Below are positions 1 to 7,047 of a stretch of DNA of 8,431 bases, in pieces. The translations under genes and the position numbers were made by a program. The notes beneath the pieces are model-generated. The model ran no database searches. It saw only the letters and a program-made list of their open reading frames with translations, and was not told the origin of the DNA. The DNA comes from Acidobacteriota bacterium. GTDB lineage: Bacteria > Acidobacteriota > Vicinamibacteria > Vicinamibacterales > CAVVIG01. The stretch is from assembly GCA_003222455.1 (NCBI GenBank), contig QHWF01000323.1:1-8431 (forward strand). The letters are read 5' to 3'. Within the stretch, counting starts at the first letter, position 1, and each line of letters begins with the position of its first letter.

Positions 1-5
1 TTACA

Positions 6-104
6 GCGTCAGTTGGAAAGCACCCTGCGGCGTCAGTTCCTGGCACTCTCAGCGTCAGTTCAAAGCACGCTGCCGGCGTCAGTTCCAAAGCACACTCGGC
101 GTCA
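6..104. repeat. Near-tandem ~23 bp repeat array downstream of iolD
   Basis: GCGTCAGTT begins at 6, 30, 52 and 76, and a fifth, degenerate copy (GCGTCA) begins at 99. The spacing is 24, 22, 24 and 23 bp. The fullest unit reads GCGTCAGTTCCAAAGCAC followed by a loosely conserved CNCTNCG. The copies differ by substitutions and 1-2 bp indels, which suggests an old or drifting array rather than recent slippage. The last copy ends 3 bp before the iolD stop codon on the opposite strand, so the array lies in the 3' region of the iolC-iolD transcript. It may continue beyond the left edge. I see no internal dyad in the unit and do not know its role. Confidence 0.85.
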
Positions 105-107
105 CGA

Positions 108-1970
108 CTAGAGGAAGTGCCGCTGCCGCCGGCGCGCCCGATCGTATTCAGCCCTCGCGTCGCGCACCGACTGCAGCGTCGACGTTTCCGCGACCGGCAC
201 GTCCCACCACGACTCGTACCCGCCGACACGCGCATTCCGATCGACGGGCACGACAACGACCGTCGTCCCGGCTGCGGCGCGCGCCTCGGCGACGGCGCGG
301 CGAAGCGACGCGGCATCGGCGGCCACGAGCGCGTTCGCGCCGAGCGACGCGGCATTCGCCGCAAAGTCCACGCGCACGTGCTCGCCGTCGAGCGCCCCGG
401 ATCCCGTGCGGCACCGGTACTCGGTGGCGAAGCCGCCGCAGCCGACGGCCGCCGAGAGACCGCCGATGCTCGAGAATCCGTGGTTGTCGAGCAGCACCAC
501 GGTCATCTTGAGGCCTTCCTGAACGGCCGTGGCCAGCTCCTGCGCCATCATGAGATACGACCCGTCGCCGACGAGCACCACGACCTCTCGATCCGGCGCG
601 GCGAGCTTGACGCCCAGCCCGCCGGCAATCTCGTATCCCATGCACGAATATCCGTACTCGAGGTGATAGCCTTTCGAGTCGCGGCTGCGCCACAGCTTGT
701 GCAGATCGCCCGGCAGGCTGCCGGCCGCGCAGACGATCACGTCACGCGCGTCGAGTGCTGCATGCACGGCCCCAATGGCTTCTGCCTGGCTCATGACCGG
801 AGCGCCGGTCCCGCGGAACAGACGATCAGTTTCCTCTTCCCACTCGCGTTTCCAGGTGGCCAGCGATGTCGCATAGGCCTCGCCGACGCGGTAGGCTGCC
901 GTGCGCGCGTCCAGCTCTCCGACCGTGACGCGGGCATCGCCGACCAGCGGCAGCGCGCCGCGCTTATACGCATCCAGCTCCGCCACATTGATGGCGATGA
1001 AACGCACCGCGGGATTCTCGAACGCCGTGTTCGACGCGGTCGTGAAGTCGCTCAGCCGCGATCCGATCACCATCACCACGTCGGCGTCGCGCGCGAGCCG
1101 ATTCGCGGTAGACGTCCCGGTGGCGCCGACCGCACCAGCCGACTGCGGATGGTCGAATGGCAGCACGCCTTTGCCGGCCTGGGTTTCGCCCACGGCGATG
1201 CCGGTGCGCTCGACGAACCGCCGCAGCGCGTCGCACGCGTCGCTGTAGATGACCCCGCCGCCGGCGACGATGAACGGCCGGACCGCGGAACCGAGCACGG
1301 CGGCGGCCCGACCGAGGGCGGTCGCATCGGGGCGCGGGCGCGGCACGTGCCAGGTGCGCGGTTCGAACAGCTCGCCGGGAAAATCGAAGGCCTCGGCCTG
1401 CACGTCCTGCGGCAGCGCCAGCGTCACTGCCCCCGTATCGGCCGGCGAGGTCAGCACGCGCATCGCCTCCATGAGCGACGGCGCCAGCTGCTCGGGACGG
1501 TTGAGGCGATCCCAGAAACGCGAGACGGGCTTGAAGCAGTCGTTCACGGAAATATCGAGCGACGCCGCCGATTCGAGCTGCTGCAGCACGGGCGCGGCGC
1601 GGCGTGTGGCAAAGATGTCGCCCGGCAGCAGGAGCACCGGAAGCCGGTTGATCGTGGCGCCCGCGGCCGCGGTGAGCATGTTCGTGGCGCCCGGGCCGAT
1701 CGACGTGGTGCACGCGAACGTCTGCAGCCGGTTCCGCATCTTCGCGAACGCCGCTGCCGTGTGAACCATCGCCTGCTCGTTGCGCGGCAGCACGAACCTG
1801 AAGCGATCGCTCGCGGCCAGCAGCGCTTCGCCCAGACCGGCGACGTTCCCGTGCCCGAAAATGCCGAACACGCCGGCGAACAGCGGCTGCGTCACGCCGT
1901 CGCGCTCGCTGCGCTGCGCGATCAGAAACTCGACGATGGCCTGGCCGACGGTCAGGCGACGGATTCCCAC
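108..1970 (-). CDS. iolD: IolD, 3D-(3,5/4)-trihydroxycyclohexane-1,2-dione hydrolase
   Basis: This ThDP-dependent enzyme opens the inositol ring: trihydroxycyclohexane-1,2-dione plus water gives 5-deoxy-glucuronate, in the cytoplasm. The product is 620 aa, normal for IolD. The N-terminal pyrimidine-binding domain has GVFGIFGHGNV and the catalytic Glu of RNEQAMVHT (near residue 65), then CTTSIGPGATNM and LPVLLLPGD. The middle domain includes FIVAGGGVIYSDA. The C-terminal domain has the ThDP/Mg motif GDGSYLMM (about 468) with LLDN about 25 residues later. The stretch ALPQDVQAEAFDFP is typical of IolD rather than of acetolactate synthases. The GTG start at 1970 was chosen because GGAGG (1977-1981) lies 6 nt upstream and IolD proteins begin close to the IRRLTVGQAIVEFL block; the frame is open up to 2036. 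It overlaps the end of iolC by 19 bp, suggesting translational coupling. Confidence 0.95.
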   Translation of the reverse strand: MGIRRLTVGQAIVEFLIAQRSERDGVTQPLFAGVFGIFGHGNVAGLGEALLAASDRFRFVLPRNEQAMVHTAAAFAKMRNRLQTFACTTSIGPGATNMLTAAAGATINRLPVLLLPGDIFATRRAAPVLQQLESAASLDISVNDCFKPVSRFWDRLNRPEQLAPSLMEAMRVLTSPADTGAVTLALPQDVQAEAFDFPGELFEPRTWHVPRPRPDATALGRAAAVLGSAVRPFIVAGGGVIYSDACDALRRFVERTGIAVGETQAGKGVLPFDHPQSAGAVGATGTSTANRLARDADVVMVIGSRLSDFTTASNTAFENPAVRFIAINVAELDAYKRGALPLVGDARVTVGELDARTAAYRVGEAYATSLATWKREWEEETDRLFRGTGAPVMSQAEAIGAVHAALDARDVIVCAAGSLPGDLHKLWRSRDSKGYHLEYGYSCMGYEIAGGLGVKLAAPDREVVVLVGDGSYLMMAQELATAVQEGLKMTVVLLDNHGFSSIGGLSAAVGCGGFATEYRCRTGSGALDGEHVRVDFAANAASLGANALVAADAASLRRAVAEARAAAGTTVVVVPVDRNARVGGYESWWDVPVAETSTLQSVRDARAEYDRARRRQRHFL

Positions 1971-1976
1971 TTCCAC

Positions 1977-1981
1977 CCTCC
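1977..1981 (-). promoter_or_regulatory. Shine-Dalgarno site of iolD, inside iolC
   Basis: GGAGG on the minus strand, 6 nt upstream of the GTG at 1970. It decides between two GTG codons 6 bp apart (1976 and 1970), since the first would leave no spacer. It lies within the last codons of iolC, so an early stop in iolC could lower iolD translation if the two are coupled. Confidence 0.75.
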
Positions 1982-2239
1982 GCGTTGAGCGACGAACGAT
2001 TCGACTTCGGCCCACGTGGGCATGAAGTTGGCGCACCCGTGACGGGTCACCACGATCGCGCCGGTGGCGTTGCCGATGCGCGCGGCGCGCGCCAGCGGCC
2101 AGCCCTTGCGCAGGCCATAGATAAAGCCGCTGGCGAACGCGTCGCCGGCGCCGAGCACGTTCAGCACGTCGATTTCAAACGGCGCAACATCCACCCGCGA
2201 TCCGTCTTTCCTGTACCCGCGCGATCCGGCCTCGCCGCG

Positions 2240-2242
2240 CTA
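2240..2242 (-). other. In-frame TAG codon inside iolC
   Basis: The minus strand reads CTG AAG TAG CGC GGC GAG, that is L-K-stop-R-G-E, inside the conserved VLK-RGEAGS stretch of the kinase. The flanking codons are in the same frame and downstream homology begins on the next codon. A CAG (Gln) to TAG transition or a 3-bp insertion would each explain it. I see no other in-frame stop among the recognised genes. Confidence 0.9.
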
Positions 2243-2918
2243 CTTCAGCACCCAGCCGGCCATCTGATCGACCGGCGCCACGCTGTCCATGGCCGCGGCG
2301 ATTTCGTCCTCCGTGCCGAGCGCGATCTGCGCATGCCGCAACAGGGACTGCATGGCCGACGCGAACGTCGCGCGGTCCACCCATTGATCGTGGCGATAGT
2401 CGATATCGACGATCACCGACCGCGATCGGGCCTGCGCCCGCGCCGCGGCATACATGGTCGCGCTGCGCGACGGCTCGTGGCTCAGTCCCGTGCCGCTGAC
2501 GACCAGAATCGCCGCGTCGGCAATCGGTGCGTGATCGACGTCGCTCACGGTGAGCTCGCGATCGGCGCAGTTGTCGCGATAGAACGTCAGCGGAAAGCGA
2601 TCGGGCGGCTGAATCGACATGATCACGGCGCTGGTGCGGTGTCCCGGTTTGTGCGGAATGAACCGTGTCTCGACACCCTCGCGCTCGAGGAACTTCAGGA
2701 CGAAGTCGCCCACCTGGTCGTCGCCGACCGCCGTCAGCAGCGCCGACCGCAATCCGAGACGCTGCGCGCCGACGCTGATGTTGGTCGGACAGCCGCCGAC
2801 GTACGCGTCGAAGCTTTTGACCTCGGGCAACGGCACCCCAATCTGGTGCGCGTACAGGTCGATGGAGCTGCGTCCCATGGCCAGGACGTCGAAACGAGGC
2901 TCGGCCACGCGATCAATC

Positions 2919-2924
2919 CCTCCT
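2919..2924 (-). promoter_or_regulatory. Shine-Dalgarno site of iolC
   Basis: AGGAGG on the minus strand, 10 nt upstream of the GTG start at 2908. This favours 2908 over the in-frame TTG at 2947, which has no comparable site and would place AGGAGG inside the coding sequence. Confidence 0.6.
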
Positions 2925-2952
2925 ATCGTCCCAGCCACGACGATCAACGCTG

Positions 2953-3010
2953 AACTCGCAGAACCCGCAGAGAAAGCCGTTTTGTTCTGCGAGTTCTGCG
3001 GTTTCTGCGT
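2953..3010. repeat. Inverted pair of 9-bp-periodic CTGCG repeats
   Basis: AACTCGCAGAA (2953-2963) and TTCTGCGAGTT (2985-2995) are exact reverse complements across a 21 bp gap. Each arm continues in 9 bp steps: AACTCGCAG then AACCCGCAG on the left; TTCTGCGAG, TTCTGCGGT and TTCTGCGTT on the right. The pair sits about 45 bp upstream of the iolC start, in the divergent intergenic region. It could form a hairpin in the iolC leader or in DNA. A mobile or passively spread repeat is as likely as a regulatory site. Confidence 0.85.
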
Positions 3011-3044
3011 TGAACGTCGTTCCGTGTGGCGCGTCGTTAACCTG

Positions 3045-3186
3045 TCCTCCGCGTCCTCCGTGGTGGAGTCTTCATGTCCTCAGACGCGCGCCAGGACTGA
3101 ATGAGGCGCCGCCTGCGATACTATCAGGGTATCCCGGCTCAGATGAATGGCAGTGCCCACCTCCGCGTCCTCCGGGTCCTCCGAGT
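3045..3186 (+). repeat. Two clusters of 9-bp-periodic TCCTCCGCG repeats
   Basis: Cluster one (3045-3063) reads TCCTCCGCG then TCCTCCGTG. Cluster two (about 3159-3186) reads CCTCCGCG, TCCTCCGGG, TCCTCCGAG. The unit is 9 bp and the changing base is the eighth. A degenerate copy on the opposite strand follows the permease gene (about 5704-5724, GGACGCGGAGG). These are neither codons of a recognised protein nor transcription-factor sites that I know. Confidence 0.8.
3093..3133 (+). promoter_or_regulatory. Candidate promoter and operator dyads for the transporter operon
   Basis: GATACT (3117-3122) preceded by TG at 3114-3115 matches an extended -10 element at 4 of 6 bases; a poor -35 candidate, AGGACT (3093-3098), lies 18 bp upstream. 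Two short dyads surround it: AGGCG-C-CGCCT (3104-3114) and GATAC-N7-GTATC (3117-3133), either of which could bind a repressor. Given the GC-rich sequence and unknown sigma preferences this is only a suggestion. Confidence 0.25.
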
Positions 3187-3253
3187 AACGAAGATTCGCT
3201 CGCTCCGCCGAGACTCGGTCTTACTCGGCGGTTTGAGGCGAAGCTTCGTTACT
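3184..3253 (+). repeat. Long two-tier hairpin immediately before the ABC ATPase gene
   Basis: The outer arms AGTAACGAAG (3184-3193) and CTTCGTTACT (3244-3253) are exact complements and pairing extends imperfectly inward through TTCGC and GGCGAAG. An inner exact stem, CCGCCGAG (3205-3212) with CTCGGCGG (3224-3231), encloses an 11 nt loop. The 3' arm ends 11 nt before the ATG at 3265, so it covers the normal Shine-Dalgarno position, where no purine-rich site is visible. There is no T-tract right after it, so a terminator is unlikely. It could shape translation of the ATPase or be an inserted palindromic repeat; its left arm abuts the TCCTCCGAG array. Confidence 0.75.
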
Positions 3254-3264
3254 GCTGCCGTCCG

Positions 3265-4763
<1,499 letters not shown>

Positions 4764-4767
<4 letters not shown>

Positions 4768-5705
4768 CCCCCTGGCTGAAGCGGGCGGGCCGCCGGTTCG
4801 GCACCGTCGCAGGATTGATCGGCCTGTGCCTGCTGCTCTGGGCCCTCACCCCGCACTTCCTGACGATCGCGAATGCGCTGAACGTGATGGAGCAGACCGC
4901 CATCAACGCCATCGTCGCGGTGGGGATGACGTATGTGATCATCGCGGGCGGCATCGATTTGTCGGTCGGGTCGCTCGTCGCGTTTTCCGGCGTCACGCTC
5001 GCCGCCGCGCTGAAGGCCGGATGGCCGGCGGCAGGGGCCGTGGCCGTGGCGCTCACGGTGGGCGCGCTCAGCGGGTTCGTGAACGGCGCCGTGATTTCGT
5101 TTGGACGGCTGCCCCCCTTCATCATGACGCTCGGCATGATGAGCGTCGCGCGCGGTGCGGCGCTGCTGTTCACGGACGGCCGGCCGATTTCCGGGTTCGG
5201 CGCCGGGTTTCGTTCGATTGCCACCGGCCGCGTGCTGGGTGTTCCGGCGCCGATCGTCCTCACGCTCGTGATCTATGGCGTGGCACACGTCGGCCTTTCG
5301 CGGACGCGGTTCGGCCGCTACGTCTACGGCATTGGTGGGAACGAGGAAGCGACGCGCCTCTCGGGCGTCGCGGTGCGCTTTCACAAGACGATGGTGTACG
5401 TGGTCTCGGGAGTGGCCAGCGCGGTGGCCGCGGTGCTGTTGACGGCGCGGCTGAACACGGCGCAACCGATTGCGGGCATCATGTACGAGCTCGACGCGAT
5501 TGCCGCGACGGTGATTGGCGGCACGAGCCTGAGCGGCGGAGAAGGCACCCTCGCGGGAACGCTCATCGGCGCACTGACGATGGCCGTGCTGCGAAACGGC
5601 CTCAACCTGCTCGGGGTTTCGTCGTTTCTGCAGCAGCTCGTCATCGGCGTCGTCATCATCGTCGCGGTGCTCGTCGATCTGATGATCAAAGAGAGGCGGG
5701 CGTGA
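4764..5705 (+). CDS. Sugar (inositol) ABC transporter permease, RbsC type
   Basis: Membrane permease of 313 aa (the family is usually about 310-340) that forms the inner-membrane channel with the preceding ATPase. Hydrophobic segments follow one another from about residue 13 to 305. Family marks are VGMTYVIIAGGIDLSVGS (53-70), LPPFIMTLGMMS (116-127), the ATPase-contact-like loop GNEEATRLSGV (192-202) and GGTSLSGGEGTLAGTLIGA (252-270). The start is TTG at 4764, which overlaps the ATPase stop as TTGA, a 4 bp overlap typical of coupled translation; the first downstream alternatives would cut off the N-terminal segment. The sugar is not readable from the sequence; inositol is inferred from context. 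After its stop the operon is broken by a 358 bp repeat-rich gap before the binding protein. Confidence 0.93.
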
Positions 5706-5735
5706 CGGAGGTGGGACGCGGAGGCCGGGAAATTC

Positions 5736-6026
5736 AACACGAAGAACACGAAGACACGAAGACACGAAGACGAAGACTGAACAAGGTGGGAACGATCGGT
5801 TTCGACGCGCGGCGCGAAGCGCCGTTCACGGCGTGCTGGGCCTGCTACGCAGGCCCACGCGCCGAAACCGATCGGCGTCCATCAATTGCGGTGTGTGTCC
5901 ACGAAGCGTTTTCATGTGTCCGCGCATCTTCGGCGTTATGCTTCGCGGCGATGTCCATCTTCTTCGTGTGTTCTTCGTGTCTTCGTGTCTTCGTGGTTGC
6001 ATTTCAGCGTCTTCGTGGTTGCATTT
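5736..6026. repeat. Repeat-bounded element between permease and binding-protein genes
   Basis: The left array has CACGAAG starting at 5738, 5747, 5755 and 5763 (steps of 9, 8, 8), then ACGAAG. The right array, in opposite orientation, has CTTCGTG at 5962, 5973, 5981, 5989 and 6011. Between them lies a strongly palindromic core (5793-5874). The right side also contains an 18 bp direct repeat, GTCTTCGTGGTTGCATTT, at 5987-6004 and 6009-6026. With its inverted ends the block looks like a non-coding insertion in the transporter operon. I see no transposase and no convincing target-site duplication. The rest of 5706-6063 shows no gene; 5875-5958 has nothing I recognise. Confidence 0.8.
5793..5874. 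repeat. Cruciform-like multi-stem palindrome
   Basis: An exact 12 bp outer stem, CGATCGGTTTCG (5793-5804) with CGAAACCGATCG (5863-5874), encloses two exact hairpins: GGCGC-GAA-GCGCC (5811-5823) and TGGGCCTGC-TAC-GCAGGCCCA (5837-5857, 9 bp stem, 3 nt loop). As RNA it would fold into a junction with two side stems; as DNA it could extrude a cruciform. It has no T-tract beyond the outer stem and lacks tRNA features such as an acceptor stem with TTCRA arm. It may be a structured RNA, an RNA stabiliser between operon halves, or the core of a REP-like or MITE-like element. Confidence 0.8.
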
Positions 6027-6048
6027 TCGAGTGCATCATGGCGGGATC

Positions 6049-6055
6049 GGAGAGG
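6049..6055 (+). promoter_or_regulatory. Shine-Dalgarno site of the binding-protein gene
   Basis: GGAGAGG, with the core GAGG ending 8 nt before the ATG at 6064. It fixes this ATG as the start, although the frame is open upstream to 5833 through repeat DNA. The predicted product then begins directly with a lipoprotein signal peptide. Confidence 0.7.
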
Positions 6056-6063
6056 AAGCCATC

Positions 6064-7047
6064 ATGAGAATTCGGGTCTTTGCGGCCTCAGCGGCCTTTG
6101 CGTTCAGTCGGGTTCTCCCCGTTGCTGCCTTCGCGTTCATCGGCTCTCTAGCCGCCTGTAATCGATCGCCAGCGAACAAGACGGGCGGCCCGCCCAGAGT
6201 CGCGCTGGTGCTGAAGACGCTGAACAGCCCGTTCTTCAACGACATGCAGCGCGGGGCGCAGGCAGCCGCGGCGCGGCTGGGCGTCGATCTCGTCGTACAG
6301 GCCGCCGAGCGCGAGGTCGACGTCGACCGGCAGATGCAGATTGTCGAAAACGTGCTGCAGACCGGCGTGCTGGCGCTGTGCCTCACGCCGGCGGGCTCAC
6401 GCGAGCTCGTGCCGGCGGTGGTGAAGGCGAATCGATCGAACGTGCCGGTTGTGATCGTCGACACCCGGCTCGATCCGGCCGCCGCAAACGAGGCCGGCGT
6501 CAAAACCGCGAGCTTCATCGGATCCGACAACTACGAGGGTGGCCGCATCGCGGCGCGATTCATCGTCGAGCAGTCGCGCGGCAGCGCGAAGGTCGCCGTG
6601 CTCGAAGGCATTCCCGGCCACGAAACGGGCGACTCCCGGCTGCGCGGGTTCCGCGACGGCATCAAAGACACGCCCGGCGTCCGGATCGTCGCGTCGCAGC
6701 CGGCGAACTGGGAGCGCGATCAGGGCTTCAACGTCTTTCAGAACATGCTGCAGGCGCACCCGGAGATCGACACGTTGTTTGCGTGCAACGACATGATGGC
6801 GCTGGGCGCCACGGAAGCGATTCGTGCGGCCGGCAAAGCTGGATCGATCCGGATCGTCGGGTTCGACGCCGTCGAGGATGCGCGGAAGGCGATCCGGGAA
6901 GGGACCATGGCCGGGTCGGTGGCCCAGTTTCCCGACGAGATGGGCCGGATTGCGGTGGAGCACGCCGTGCACGCGATCAAGGGCGAAGCGGTCGTGCCCG
7001 AAACGAAGGTGCGGATCGAGCTGATTACCAGGGAGAATGTGAAGTAA
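6064..7047 (+). CDS. Sugar (inositol)-binding lipoprotein of the ABC transporter, RbsB-like
   Basis: Substrate-binding protein of 327 aa, predicted to be lipid-anchored outside the cytoplasmic membrane and to deliver the sugar to the permease. Residues 1-31 form a signal peptide ending in the lipobox L29-A-A-C32. The mature part is a periplasmic-binding-protein type 1 (Peripl_BP_4) fold: VALVLKTLNSPFFNDMQRG (about 46-64), FIGSDNYEGGRIAA (151-164), FACNDMMALGA (239-249) and IVGFDAVEDARKAI (264-277). The ATG at 6064 is supported by GGAGAGG upstream and by the signal peptide. Its TAA overlaps the iolG start (TAATG), which ties the protein to inositol metabolism. Ribose or another polyol cannot be excluded. 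The signal-peptide codons include a 9-bp-periodic stretch (6076-6102), described separately. Confidence 0.92.
   Translation: MRIRVFAASAAFAFSRVLPVAAFAFIGSLAACNRSPANKTGGPPRVALVLKTLNSPFFNDMQRGAQAAAARLGVDLVVQAAEREVDVDRQMQIVENVLQTGVLALCLTPAGSRELVPAVVKANRSNVPVVIVDTRLDPAAANEAGVKTASFIGSDNYEGGRIAARFIVEQSRGSAKVAVLEGIPGHETGDSRLRGFRDGIKDTPGVRIVASQPANWERDQGFNVFQNMLQAHPEIDTLFACNDMMALGATEAIRAAGKAGSIRIVGFDAVEDARKAIREGTMAGSVAQFPDEMGRIAVEHAVHAIKGEAVVPETKVRIELITRENVK
6076..6102 (+). repeat. 9-bp-periodic stretch inside the signal-peptide coding region
   Basis: GTCTTTGCG, GCCTCAGCG and GCCTTTGCG follow each other in exact 9 bp steps and encode V-F-A, A-S-A and A-F-A in the hydrophobic part of the signal peptide. 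The sequence resembles the 9-bp-periodic arrays in the neighbouring intergenic DNA, so part of the signal peptide may derive from such an array. Ala-rich hydrophobic coding in GC-rich DNA could give the same pattern by chance. Confidence 0.45.

Larger units (their letters stand above)
1952..2908 (-). pseudogene. iolC: IolC-type 5-dehydro-2-deoxygluconokinase, interrupted by in-frame amber stop
   Basis: PfkB-family kinase that would phosphorylate 5-dehydro-2-deoxygluconate. The N-terminal part (222 codons, 2908-2243) has AMGRSSIDLYAH, the PfkB signature YVGGCPTNISVGAQRLGL and DIDYRHDQW. The C-terminal part (2239-1955) has VLNVLGAGDAFASGF with the catalytic Asp of GAGD, then RHGCANFMPTWAEVE. 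Both parts are in one frame, separated only by TAG at 2240-2242; homology resumes at once with RGEAGSRGY. This is therefore a nonsense codon, not a frameshift. The stretch between GTEDEI and the stop also looks about 14 residues shorter than I recall for Bacillus IolC, possibly a small deletion. The GTG start at 2908 has AGGAGG (2919-2924) 10 nt upstream; a TTG at 2947 is the alternative. The N-terminal fragment lacks the catalytic Asp. Readthrough, reinitiation (a GTG lies at 2194) or an assembly error are alternatives to a dead gene. Confidence 0.85.

Noticed and set aside
6..104. CRISPR array at the left edge; also considered for the CTTCGTG arrays.
   Set aside because: Unit spacing is 22-24 bp (or 8-9 bp) with no unique 30-40 bp spacers, and no cas genes are present.
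117..1988. Long plus-strand open frame opposite iolD (about 620 codons).
   Set aside because: It mirrors iolD on the opposite strand, is rich in Arg, His and Gly with no recognisable domain, and is expected in GC-rich DNA. The iolD frame has strong full-length homology.
2240..2242. TAG read as pyrrolysine, or genome-wide stop reassignment.
   Set aside because: This kinase family has no pyrrolysine at this place, and no other recognised gene in the window contains an internal TAG; a simple nonsense mutation or error is likelier.
1952..2908. Frameshift in iolC.
   Set aside because: The two homologous parts are in the same frame (start positions differ by a multiple of three); only the TAG separates them.
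5793..5874. tRNA gene, because of the cloverleaf-like pairing.
   Set aside because: The stem lengths and 3 nt loops do not fit; there is no 7 nt anticodon loop, T-arm consensus or CCA end.
5833..6063. Upstream extension of the binding-protein frame.
   Set aside because: It runs through repeat DNA, whereas the ATG at 6064 has a good ribosome site and begins a proper lipoprotein signal peptide.
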